64,000 nucleotides of DNA, taken from the NCBI RefSeq assembly GCF_028292365.1, contig NZ_JAQGMM010000173.1, positions 1-64,000 of the forward strand, written 5' to 3'. A program made the position numbers and the translations under genes. A model generated the notes under the pieces. That model saw only the letters and a program-made list of their open reading frames with translations. It ran no database searches and was not told the DNA's origin. Origin of the DNA: Caballeronia sp. GTDB taxonomy: Bacteria > Pseudomonadota > Gammaproteobacteria > Burkholderiales > Burkholderiaceae. Below are positions 41,422-51,351 of the stretch, in pieces. How positions within the stretch are numbered: position 1 is the first letter of the stretch; every line of letters begins with the position of its first letter.

Positions 41422-42635
41422 ATGAAACTCCTGGCATTGACCTACGGCACCGAGGGCGACACAAGACCCCTCGCTGTGCTGTGCCGCGCGTTGATGGATG
41501 CGGGACACGAAGTCACTTTGCTCGCCGATGGAACGACCCTGGGGAGCGCCGGCGCCCTGGGGTTCCTCATGCGGCGTTGAGCGGAAACATCAGAGCCGAG
41601 CTGGTTGCCCTGGTGTCCAGCGGCAAGGGTGTCAACGCTACCGTGACGGGTTTGGCGCGGATCGCAAACGCCAATGCGCACAGCTGGATGCAACAGATCG
41701 CCCAAGCGGCTATAGGTTGCGATGGTCTTATTGTTTCCGGGCTAGCCGCGTTCGTGGGCTTATCAGTAGGCGAGCATCTTGGCATAAGCGTTATTGGCGC
41801 GGGCCTCATACCCATCTCTCCGACCCATGCGTTTGCCTCGCCGTTCCTTCCTGCTCGCTGGATCCCGGCAGCGTTGAATCGGGCAAGCCATCAGGCATTG
41901 AACAGGCTGCTATGGCACGCTTTCCGCAAAGCGACCAATCAGGCAAGACGGACGGTGCTAGGACTGCCGCCACGCCGGAAGCCATGGACCACGCATCCCA
42001 TGCTGTACGGCGTCTCCCCTGCTCTGGTGCCTGAACCGCGGGACTGGCCTGCGCACACCAGACTATGCGGGCAATGGCTGGCTCCTGCAGATTCCTGGCT
42101 GCCGCCTGCTGCTCTTCAAGCCTTTCTGGATGCGGGTGAACCGCCCGTTTATCTGGGGTTCGGCAGCATGGTCGGATTCGACCAGAAAGCCCTGCTTGAT
42201 GTTTTCATAACCGCATCGGAAGGGCTCCGGGTGCTGCTGTATCCGGGCTGGTCGGGCACCCCTGACATGGCGTTGCCCGATAACTTCTTCATCATCGAAG
42301 AAACACCTCATCAATGGCTGTTCCCACGTACGTCGCTGGTGATACATCACGGTGGTAGCGGCACGACCCACTCGGCGTGCCGCGCAGGGGTGCCATCGGT
42401 GGTGTTGCCTTTTGCAGGAGACCAGTTCTTTTGGGCTCATCAACTGAACCGCTTGGGCGTAGCAGACGACGCGGTATCGACGCGCAAGCTGGACCGCGAG
42501 AAGCTTGAACAGGCGATCAGATTCGCGCAGGGTGCGGAGACCAGGCAGCGGGCTTCCACACTCGGGCGACAAATGTCGGAGGAAAACGGAACAGCGACAG
42601 CTGTTGCGGAGATTGAGATCATCCTAAACATATGA
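41422..42635 (+). pseudogene. MGT/UGT-type glycosyltransferase with a frameshift in a G tract
   Basis: MKLLALTYGTEGDTRPLAVLCRALMDAGHEVTLLADGTTLGSAGALG in frame 1, then VPHAALSGNIRAEL...HHGGSGTTHSACRAGVPSVVLPFAGDQFFWAHQL in a second frame to 42635. Confidence 0.83.
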
Positions 42636-42857
42636 ACCCGGCTTCTGGATCTTCATCGTCAATTACTTCGCATTGCTCGACATATCAACAGACCGCTCAT
42701 CTATTCGATGCCCGGCAGATGACCCGCAGCCACCGCCGGAATGCCCACGACCCGATCAAACATAAATAAAATTTCATGCTTCGATAGCATTGTTTCAGAC
42801 TTCACGACTTCCGGAATTCCATAATGAATGGACCGATTACACATTGGGAGTTTCGCG

Positions 42858-43232
42858 ATGTATCAAACATTACTAGTCGAGGCAGTCCACGATTCCGGGC
42901 GGCAGGCGGTACGCTTCGATATTGGCTCGAACGCGGCAATCCTCGATGTCAAGGATATCGACTTGCTGATCGAACGTCTCGGTCACATTCGTTCGGGGCT
43001 GTCGCCGGCCTTACCGCAAGAACCGTCGCGCACGCATAACTATGTGATCGAAATTGATCCGTGCTGGTATCTCGACAAGAACCCGCTGTTCGACGGGGTC
43101 GTTTTACTATTGCGTCATACCGGGCTGGGTTGGGCCGGGTTCGCGATTCCTCAATCCAGTCTCGAACGCCTGCAGGACGCTATCGTCAAGCCTGTGCCAC
43201 AGACATTCGAGGTGAGCCAGATACCGAGTTGA
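42858..43232 (+). CDS. Hypothetical protein
   Basis: MYQTLLVEAVHDSGRQAVRFDIGSNAAILDVKDIDLLIERLGHIRSGLSP; 124 aa, no recognised domain. Confidence 0.6.
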   Translation: MYQTLLVEAVHDSGRQAVRFDIGSNAAILDVKDIDLLIERLGHIRSGLSPALPQEPSRTHNYVIEIDPCWYLDKNPLFDGVVLLLRHTGLGWAGFAIPQSSLERLQDAIVKPVPQTFEVSQIPS

Positions 43233-43370
43233 CGATGCGTGCAGCCGGCAGGTTTGTCGGGCGCGCGCGGATGCAACGCTAGCGGCATTGCTAGAAAAAA
43301 CCCTGAGGCTAGCCGATTTTATTGTCGTCTGGCCTTAAGGTGTTTCTATTCACGTCGCATTTCCATCCAT

Positions 43371-43411
43371 AAGAAAAGGTCGACGCCACATGAAACCACG
43401 CGGCGTCGACC
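43371..43411 (-). terminator. Rho-independent terminator for the minus-strand porin
   Basis: ggtcgacgcc/ggcgtcgacc stem (43378-43387/43402-43411), then ttttctt on minus strand. Confidence 0.7.
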
Positions 43412-43434
43412 ATTCCTGACTTAAACCGTGCAAC

Positions 43435-44601
43435 TTAGAACCGGTGACGCATGCCAACCGTCACAGCCACTTGCTTGTTCGTGGAAGACGGGCTCAGGCC
43501 GTTGATCGCCGCATCGCCCAGCACCGTGCCATCGCCACCGGATGCGTGCTGAAACACACCTTCCGCGTACACGTCCGTGCGTTTGCTCAGGTCATAGTCA
43601 GCAAGCAGCGAGAACTGGTGATATTTCGGCTTGGCATCGCCGGCCGCCGTGTTGAACGAGCCGTTGGTGAACGTGTAAGCGCCTTGGAGACTCATGGCCG
43701 GTGTCAGCGCGTAACGCGTATTCACTTCATAGTTGTCCAGACGCAGGCTATTGCCCGACAAGGCCGTATAACCGTCGTTCATGTTGATCGCATCGAGGCC
43801 GTCAAGCTTCGTGTGGGTGTACACGAAGCCGACCGTGGCCGGGCCGAAAGCGTAGTTAACACCACCGCCGAACGTGCGTTGACGCGCAGCAACGAAGGTT
43901 GATGTGTTGTTCGCTCCTGACACCGCACCATTCGCGTTATCGCCCTGGCCGGGATTGTTGATCTGCAAATACGACGCAGCGATACTCAACGGGCCATTGG
44001 AGTAAGACGCGCCTGCGCTATAAGCACGATTGTCCGCGAACGCGCCCGCCTTGTTCGAAAAGCCGTACAAGCCGCCGAACTTGAAACCGGCGTAATCAAT
44101 GCTCGCAAACTTCACCGAGTTGCTGATGCTGAAGCTGTTGTCCAGATTGTCGTTGTCGAACGGATGGGCGGCAAGGTTGTTGCCCAAGCCCTGGCCGGCT
44201 TCCGACAGCGGCGCCAGATAATCAACCGTGGAATCATATTGCTTGCCGAGCGTCACCGTACCGTACTGGTTCGATTGCAAACCCACATACGCCTGACGGC
44301 CAAAGATTTCGCTCGACTGCGCAAACGCACCGTTGTTCACATTAAAACCATCTTCCAACTTGAAGATGGCGTGCATGCCGCCCCCCAGGTCCTCGCTGCC
44401 TTTCAAACCCCACAGCGTGTTGCTGACGTTGCCGCTACCCACACCCCACGATTGACCCGACGAGGCCGTTCCCGGCGTGTGCGAGTTGTTCGCATACACC
44501 ACGCCGGCATCAATCACGCCATACAGCGTGACGCTGCTTTGTGCATGAGCGGCTACGGCGAAAAGGCCGGAAACAGTTGCAGCCAACAGAACTTTCTTCA
44601 T
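43435..44601 (-). CDS. Gram-negative porin
   Basis: MKKVLLAATVSGLFAVAAHAQSSVTLYGVIDAGV ... VAVTVGMRHRF terminal Phe. Confidence 0.95.
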   Translation of the reverse strand: MKKVLLAATVSGLFAVAAHAQSSVTLYGVIDAGVVYANNSHTPGTASSGQSWGVGSGNVSNTLWGLKGSEDLGGGMHAIFKLEDGFNVNNGAFAQSSEIFGRQAYVGLQSNQYGTVTLGKQYDSTVDYLAPLSEAGQGLGNNLAAHPFDNDNLDNSFSISNSVKFASIDYAGFKFGGLYGFSNKAGAFADNRAYSAGASYSNGPLSIAASYLQINNPGQGDNANGAVSGANNTSTFVAARQRTFGGGVNYAFGPATVGFVYTHTKLDGLDAINMNDGYTALSGNSLRLDNYEVNTRYALTPAMSLQGAYTFTNGSFNTAAGDAKPKYHQFSLLADYDLSKRTDVYAEGVFQHASGGDGTVLGDAAINGLSPSSTNKQVAVTVGMRHRF

Positions 44602-45049
44602 CTTGAACTCTCCACATAGATAACGGGTTCCGGGCCAGGAGGCGGCTTGCAATGCTGCGTGACTTGGACATTGCGCTTAAGCAAGGCCCACAACGCTTCG
44701 AGCGGGAGGACATGCAGCGTTGAGTGCGGCCCTGACCTCAGAGCATCGAAGTCTACGGAGCGAGCTGCGCCAGGCAGCGTGGTCGAACTGAATGACAGAT
44801 TTTCAGTTTCCGCAATCAAGGCTTGGGCAATGAGCTCGAGCGCAGACGTGCGCCAGGTTGGCGCGATATTCTTGTTTTGTGGTGTTTCCATCATTGAGGG
44901 TTTGTGTGTATCGAACGCGCCACGCCGTTGATTTATGGTTGCCTTAAGAACAGCCGACAAAATTAAAAAAGACTTAATAAAGCAGGCGTGTCCTTGTTAC
45001 GTCGCGAAGCAGATCATGCTCGCAGTCAAATCGATACAGGCTGCCCGTC

Positions 45050-45973
45050 ATGAATCAGCTACAAGCAATGCGCGTGTTCACCCGCGTGGTCGATCTCACC
45101 AGCTTCAGTCTGGCCGCCAAGCAACTCGGCATGTCGGCCGCCGCGGTCACCCGTAGTATCAGCATGCTGGAAGCGCACCTGAACATGCGCCTCCTGAACC
45201 GCTCCACGCGCCGGCTCTCGTTGACCGAGGCGGGACAAGCCTACGTGGATGGTTGCCGCACGATCATCCAGCAACTCGATACGATTGAAGAGGGCCTCGT
45301 GCGCTCGACCCGCGATCTCAGCGGAACGTTACGCGTAGCGGCGTCGACCACGTACGCCGCATGCGGCTTGAGCAATCTGCTCGCGGCGTATCGCGCAGCG
45401 TATCCGCGCATTGGCTTTGACGTGACGACCTATGACTCGCCAATAGAGTTAATAGAAGGCGGCTTCGATGTTGGTTTTTCCGCCGATCGCAACCTGCCCA
45501 ACTCGTCACTGGTATGCCGTCAGCTGACCACATTCAAGGAGGTCGCAGTCGCCTCGCCCGGTTATCTCTCTCAACACGGCACGCCCGTGAATCCTGCGGC
45601 GCTCGCGCACCATCATCTGCTGTCGATCTCCGACGGCTCCGCACGCAATTGGGAGTTCTCGGACCAGAACGGCGTGTATCGCGTGGCGACGGGCAACGCG
45701 CTGCATGCAACCAGCAGTGCAACGGTTCGTTCCGCAGCGCTGGCGGACATGGGGATCGCGTTGCTGCCAGTACCGCTCGTGAAGGACGACCTGGCAAAGG
45801 GCCTCTTGCTTCCCATCCTCGGCCAGTTTCAGATTGCGGGTGGCGTGCGCCAGGTGTCCATTCTCTACACGGGCCGCAACTATCTGGCGGCGAAGGTCCG
45901 GCATTTCATCGACTTCTCGGTGAGTCAGTACCGTGCCCCCGATTACGCGGTGGGACTGCGTGCCGCCGCGTAA
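45050..45973 (+). CDS. LysR family transcriptional regulator
   Basis: MNQLQAMRVFTRVVDLTSFSLAAKQLGMSAAAVTRSISMLEAHLNMRLLNRSTRRL. Confidence 0.92.
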   Translation: MNQLQAMRVFTRVVDLTSFSLAAKQLGMSAAAVTRSISMLEAHLNMRLLNRSTRRLSLTEAGQAYVDGCRTIIQQLDTIEEGLVRSTRDLSGTLRVAASTTYAACGLSNLLAAYRAAYPRIGFDVTTYDSPIELIEGGFDVGFSADRNLPNSSLVCRQLTTFKEVAVASPGYLSQHGTPVNPAALAHHHLLSISDGSARNWEFSDQNGVYRVATGNALHATSSATVRSAALADMGIALLPVPLVKDDLAKGLLLPILGQFQIAGGVRQVSILYTGRNYLAAKVRHFIDFSVSQYRAPDYAVGLRAAA

Positions 45974-46012
45974 CGTGCATTCCGTGCATCCCCCACTCTG
46001 GAGCGCGTTGTA

Positions 46013-46687
46013 ATGCCGAAAGTACTTGCCATAGAAGACGACGAACTGATGGCGCAGGAAGTGTTGCGTGCATTACCCGCACCGGGCTATACGGTCCAGG
46101 TTGCCCGCACAGGCCGCGACGGTATCGCCAAGGCCATTGGCGGCGGTTACGACATCGTCACGCTTGATCGCATGTTGCCGGACCTGGATGGTCTCACCAT
46201 TGTGACGACCATGCGAGGCGTTGGCATAGACACGCCTGTGTTGGTCGTCAGTTCAATGAGTCACGTGGATGATCGCGTGCGCGGGCTACGGGCAGGTGCC
46301 GACGACTATCTCACCAAGCCCTTCTCTCACGATGAAATGCGCGCCCGAGTGGAAGCCTTGCTTCGACGCAAGGCCGGACCTGCATCCGACGACACAGTCT
46401 TGCGCGTGCATGGTCTTGAGCTCAATCTCGTGCGCCGCCGCGCCACGCTTCACGGTCGCGTGCTTGACCTGCAGCCGACCGAGTTTCGCGTACTCGAATT
46501 CATGATGCGTCATGTTGGCCAGGTGCTGACACGTACCATGATCTTCGAGGGCGTGTGGGGCTGCCGTTTCGATCCGGGCACCAACCTGATCGATGTCCAC
46601 GTGGGGCGTCTGAGAAAAAAAGTGGACGACTCCAGTGGCCGCCCAGCGATTCGCACGATTCGCGGCTCAGGCTATTTGCTGGACTAA
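46013..46687 (+). CDS. OmpR-family response regulator
   Basis: AIEDDELMAQE, TLDRMLPDLDG, DDYLTKPF; winged-helix C-terminus. Confidence 0.92.
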   Translation: MPKVLAIEDDELMAQEVLRALPAPGYTVQVARTGRDGIAKAIGGGYDIVTLDRMLPDLDGLTIVTTMRGVGIDTPVLVVSSMSHVDDRVRGLRAGADDYLTKPFSHDEMRARVEALLRRKAGPASDDTVLRVHGLELNLVRRRATLHGRVLDLQPTEFRVLEFMMRHVGQVLTRTMIFEGVWGCRFDPGTNLIDVHVGRLRKKVDDSSGRPAIRTIRGSGYLLD

Positions 46688-46699
46688 CTCCTTCAACAT

Positions 46700-46748
46700 C
46701 GAGCGTAACCACAAGGTGTTTGGCGCCTTGTGACTGCGCTCGAATTTT
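46700..46748 (+). terminator. Probable terminator after response regulator gene
   Basis: cgagcg...cacaagg...ccttgtg...cgctcg interrupted stem followed by aatttt. Confidence 0.45.
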
Positions 46749-46931
46749 GTCATGCCCTCCTCCTTGCCGAAACTAAAACTAGTTTCATTTTTCCCGCGCG
46801 TGGGTGTTAACCCGATCCTTCCAGAATGACTGACACCGGCGCTGTCATCGGGCAATCAGTCCGATTTCTTTAAGCCATCAAGTCACTAATGTCAGCGCGA
46901 ACCATGCGCGCCCTGCACGGAGCCGTTCTCA

Positions 46932-49900
46932 ATGTTGAAAATTGTCCGATTAGCTTTGACTCGGCCCTATACGTTCATCGTGCTGGCGATGCTGATCGTG
47001 TTGATCGGCCCGCTCGCGGCACTCCGTACGCCGACGGACATCTTCCCCGATATCCGCATTCCCGTCATCAGTGTCATCTGGAACTATGCAGGGCTTCAAC
47101 CGGACGACATGTCGGGACGGATTGTCACGTACTACGAACGTACCCTGGGAACCACTGTCAACGACGTCGAGCATATTGAGTCGCAGTCGTTCAGCGGTTA
47201 TGGCATCGTCAAGATCTTCTTCCAGCCGACCGTCGACATCCGGACGGCGACTGCTCAGGTAACTTCGGTCTCGCAGACGGTGCTCAAGCAAATGCCGCCG
47301 GGCATCACGCCACCTCAAATCCTGAACTACAACGCATCGACAGTTCCGGTCCTGCAGATCGCACTCACCAGCAACACACTTGATGAGCAGAAGCTCGCCG
47401 ACTACGCTACCAACTTCATTCGACCTGCGCTGCTGAGCGTACCCGGCGTGGCGATTCCGACGCCGTATGGCGGCAAGACGCGAGAGGTACAGATCGACCT
47501 CGATCCGAACGCATTGCAGGCGGACCGGCTGTCCGCTACGGACGTCGCGAACGCGTTGGCGCAGCAAAACCAGATCGTGCCGGCGGGGACCGAGAAGATT
47601 GGCGACTTCCAATACAACATCAAGCTGAACAACAGTCCGCTTGCGCTTGACGAACTCAACAACCTGCCCGTCAAGACCATCAATGGCGCAACCATCTATA
47701 TCCGGGATATAGCACACGTTCGCGACGGCAATCCTCCGCAGAGCAATATCGTGCGTCTCGACGGCCACCGCGCCGTGCTGATGAGCATTCTGAAAAACGG
47801 TTCGGCCTCCACGCTCGACATTATCGCGGGCGTCAAGGCGAAGCTGCCGCTGATTCGCGAGACCCTGCCGCCTGGCCTCAAGCTCGAGACCATGGGCGAT
47901 CAGTCCGTATTCGTGAAGGGTGCGGTTAGCGGCGTGGCGCGCGAAGGCATCATTGCCGCTGCCCTCACCTCGCTCATGATCCTGTTGTTCCTGGGAAGCT
48001 GGCGCTCCACGCTGATCATTGCGTCGTCCATCCCGCTTGCCGTGCTAGCCGCTATTGCAGCGCTTTCGGCGATGGGCGAGACGCTTAATGTCATGACGCT
48101 CGGAGGACTCGCGCTTGCGGTGGGTATTCTCGTCGACGACGCGACTGTCACCATTGAAAATATCAACTGGCATCTGGAACAGGGCAAGCCTGTCAGGGAC
48201 GCAATCCTCGACGGCGCCGCACAGATCGTGACGCCTGCGCTGGTCTCACTGCTGTGCATCTGCATTGTGTTCGTACCCATGCTGCTGCTCGACGGTATTG
48301 CACGTTTCCTGTTCGTGCCCATGGCCGAGGCCGTGATCTTCGCCATGATCGCCTCGTTTGTGCTCTCACGTACCTTCGTGCCGATGATGGCGCAATACCT
48401 GCTGCGGCCGCACGTGTCAGGCGGTCATGCGTCCGGTGAGCTTGCCGCGAGCATGGACCCGCACGGCACGACGCATCACGCGCCTTCGAAAAATCCGCTG
48501 GTCCGGTTCCAGCGCGGCTTTGAAGCACTGTTCGGGCGCTTTCGCGGCATGTACCGCATCCTGCTGGGGATGGCGCTCAGCAGCCGCAAGCTTTTCATAA
48601 TCGGCTTCCTCTCGGTGGTCGCAGCGTCCTTTTTATTGTCACCTTATCTTGGGCGAAACTTCTTTCCGAACATCGACTCGGGTGAAATCGCGTTGCATGT
48701 GCGGGGTCCGGTCGGCTTGCGGATCGAGCAGACCGCAGACCTCTTCGATCATGTCGAGGACACCGTTCGCCGGACCATTCCGCCGAACCAGTTGCGTGCT
48801 GTCATCGACAACATCGGCCTGCCCAACAGCGGCATCAACATAACCTATAACAACAGCGGCACGATGGGACCTTCAGACGGCGACATCCTCATCTCGCTTA
48901 ACGAGGACCACGCGCCAACGGCCGAGTACGTCAAGAAATTGCGCAGGCTGCTGCCGCGTGCCTATCCGGGTGTGACCTTCTCGTTCCTGCCGGCCGACAT
49001 CATTTCGCAAATTCTTAACTTCGGTTCACCCGCCCCGATCGATATCCAGGTCGCCGGTCCGAATCAAGCCGGCAACTACGCGTATGCGCAGCAACTACTG
49101 CGCAAGGTACAACTGATTCCGGGCATTGCCGACACGCGTATTCAACAGGCCACAACCTATCCGCAGTTCACCGTCTCGGTTGACCGGACACGTGCCAACG
49201 AACTGGGCATCACCGAGGGCGACGTAACCAACTCGGTAGTGGCCAATCTCTCGGGCACGAGCCAGGTGGCGCCGACCTACTGGCTCAACCCGCTCAACGG
49301 CGTGTCGTATGCGGTGGTTGCGCAAACCCCGGAATACCGCATGACCTCGCTCAACGATCTCGGCAACCTGATGGTCACCGGCAAAACCGGTGAGGCACAG
49401 ATTCTCGGCGGCATCGCTACGATAAAACGCGGCGTGGGTGATGCGGTTGTCTCGCACTACAACATCCAGCCCCTGTTCGATATCTATGCGACCACGCAAG
49501 GCCGGGATCTCGGCGCCGTTGCGGCGCAGATCAACTCGGTCGTGCACCAGACCACGAAGGAAGTACCGAAGGGGTCGCAAGTGACCGTGCGTGGCCAGGT
49601 TCAGACCATGAACAGCGCGTTCATGGGACTGGGCCTCGGCCTGGTCGCGGCAATCGTGCTGATCTACTTGCTGATCGTGGTGAACTTCCATTCGTGGAGT
49701 GATGCGTTCGTGATCGTGACCGCCTTGCCAGCGGCACTAGCGGGCATCGTGTGGATGCTGTTCATTACGCATACGCCACTGTCCGTCCCTGCGCTGACTG
49801 GCGCGATCCTTTGCATGGGGGTGGCCACGGCGAATTCCATTCTGGTCGTCACCTTCGCCCGCGAACGGCTCGCCATTACCGGCAACGCACTAGTTGCCGC

Positions 49901-50162
49901 GATGGAAGCAGGCTTCACGCGGTTTCGCCCGGTGCTGATGACTGCGCTCGCGATGATCATCGGGATGTTGCCGATGGCTTTGGGCCTCGGCGACGGCGGC
50001 GAACAAAACGCCCCGCTCGGGCGTGCGGTGATCGGCGGCCTGATGTGCGCCACTATCGCCACGCTGCTGTTCGTCCCCGTCGTATTCAGCCTTGTGCATC
50101 GCAACGACAAGACTCAAGAGGATCACCAACTTTCCGGATCGGGAGAATCGCATGTCCACTGA
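46932..50162 (+). CDS. RND efflux pump permease subunit
   Basis: 1076 aa; PTDIFPDIRIPVISVIWNYAGL, LALAVGILVDDATVTIENI. Confidence 0.93.
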   Translation: MLKIVRLALTRPYTFIVLAMLIVLIGPLAALRTPTDIFPDIRIPVISVIWNYAGLQPDDMSGRIVTYYERTLGTTVNDVEHIESQSFSGYGIVKIFFQPTVDIRTATAQVTSVSQTVLKQMPPGITPPQILNYNASTVPVLQIALTSNTLDEQKLADYATNFIRPALLSVPGVAIPTPYGGKTREVQIDLDPNALQADRLSATDVANALAQQNQIVPAGTEKIGDFQYNIKLNNSPLALDELNNLPVKTINGATIYIRDIAHVRDGNPPQSNIVRLDGHRAVLMSILKNGSASTLDIIAGVKAKLPLIRETLPPGLKLETMGDQSVFVKGAVSGVAREGIIAAALTSLMILLFLGSWRSTLIIASSIPLAVLAAIAALSAMGETLNVMTLGGLALAVGILVDDATVTIENINWHLEQGKPVRDAILDGAAQIVTPALVSLLCICIVFVPMLLLDGIARFLFVPMAEAVIFAMIASFVLSRTFVPMMAQYLLRPHVSGGHASGELAASMDPHGTTHHAPSKNPLVRFQRGFEALFGRFRGMYRILLGMALSSRKLFIIGFLSVVAASFLLSPYLGRNFFPNIDSGEIALHVRGPVGLRIEQTADLFDHVEDTVRRTIPPNQLRAVIDNIGLPNSGINITYNNSGTMGPSDGDILISLNEDHAPTAEYVKKLRRLLPRAYPGVTFSFLPADIISQILNFGSPAPIDIQVAGPNQAGNYAYAQQLLRKVQLIPGIADTRIQQATTYPQFTVSVDRTRANELGITEGDVTNSVVANLSGTSQVAPTYWLNPLNGVSYAVVAQTPEYRMTSLNDLGNLMVTGKTGEAQILGGIATIKRGVGDAVVSHYNIQPLFDIYATTQGRDLGAVAAQINSVVHQTTKEVPKGSQVTVRGQVQTMNSAFMGLGLGLVAAIVLIYLLIVVNFHSWSDAFVIVTALPAALAGIVWMLFITHTPLSVPALTGAILCMGVATANSILVVTFARERLAITGNALVAAMEAGFTRFRPVLMTALAMIIGMLPMALGLGDGGEQNAPLGRAVIGGLMCATIATLLFVPVVFSLVHRNDKTQEDHQLSGSGESHVH

Positions 50163-51351
50163 AATTGAAATCAATCCCCCTAAGCGCTTGCGTCATCTGA
50201 AGTTGGTCAGCGTGATCGTCGCGTTGATTGCCGCGGGGGTGGTGACCGACGGCATCATCAGCCGCTCGCACGCCGAGCGTGACCTGACGACCTGGACTGA
50301 CGCGCAAGCGGTCCCGACGGTGGCGACCGTCACGCCCCAGTTGCCCGCGGCCGAGCAGTCACTGGAACTGCCGGGACAGCTCGCGGCCTTCGTCAATGCG
50401 CCGATCTATGCCCGCGTGTCGGGCTACCTGCAAACGTGGTACGCCGACATCGGCACGCACGTGAAGGCGGGTCAGCTGCTAGGCCTGATCGACACGCCCG
50501 ATCTAGATCAGCAACTGCAGCAGGCACGAGCCGACCTCGCCAATACAGTCGCGAACGAAAACCTCGCGGCGACCACCGCAAGACGCTGGACGCAGATGCT
50601 GAAGCAGGACTCGGTTTCGCAGCAGGACGCCGATGAAAAGACCAGCGACCTGACCGCGAAGCAGGCGACTGTCGACGCCAGCCGCGCCAACGTCGCGCGC
50701 CTCGAAGCGCTCGAGTCATTCAAGCGCATCACAGCGCCGTTCGACGGTATTGTGACCGCGCGCAAAACCGACATCGGCGCGTTGATCGATGCGGGCGGCG
50801 GTACCGGCCCCGAGTTGTTCGCCGTCTCCGACGCGCGCCGCCTCCGGCTCTATGTGAACGTGCCGCAAAGCGACGCAGCAGCGATCAAACCAGGGCTCAC
50901 TGCCAAGCTGACCGTGCCGGAACGTCCGGGCATGACCTTCGACGCGAAACTCGTGGATACCGATGACGCCATCACGCCCGCATCCGGCACGCTGCTGGTG
51001 CAGTTATCGGTGGACAATTCATCGGGCCTGTTGCTGCCCGGTGAATACACCCAGGTTCACTTCGCACTGCCGAACACAGGCAGTGCGTTGCTGGTGCCAG
51101 CCAGCTCGCTGATCTTCCGCACCAACAACATGCAGGTTGCGGTCATCGATCCAGACAACCACGTGCATTTGAAAGACGTGAAGATCGCGACGGACCTCGG
51201 CACCCATGTCCTGATTGCATCGGGACTGTCGGCAAGCGACCGGATCATCGACAACCCGCCGGACTCGCTTGCTGAAGGCGAACTCGTACGTAGAGCCGCG
51301 ACGGCGGTGGCCACCGCGGCGACCGGGCAGCCGGAGCATGAGCATGGTTAA
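50152..51351 (+). CDS. RND efflux periplasmic adaptor subunit (membrane fusion protein)
   Basis: ARVSGYLQTWYADIGTHVKAGQLLGLIDTPDLDQQLQQARADL; overlaps end of permease. Confidence 0.92.
   Translation: MSTEIEINPPKRLRHLKLVSVIVALIAAGVVTDGIISRSHAERDLTTWTDAQAVPTVATVTPQLPAAEQSLELPGQLAAFVNAPIYARVSGYLQTWYADIGTHVKAGQLLGLIDTPDLDQQLQQARADLANTVANENLAATTARRWTQMLKQDSVSQQDADEKTSDLTAKQATVDASRANVARLEALESFKRITAPFDGIVTARKTDIGALIDAGGGTGPELFAVSDARRLRLYVNVPQSDAAAIKPGLTAKLTVPERPGMTFDAKLVDTDDAITPASGTLLVQLSVDNSSGLLLPGEYTQVHFALPNTGSALLVPASSLIFRTNNMQVAVIDPDNHVHLKDVKIATDLGTHVLIASGLSASDRIIDNPPDSLAEGELVRRAATAVATAATGQPEHEHG

Noticed and set aside
46950-47768. 272-aa minus-strand ORF
   Set aside because: Antisense to the RND permease; Arg/Asp/Val-rich shadow.
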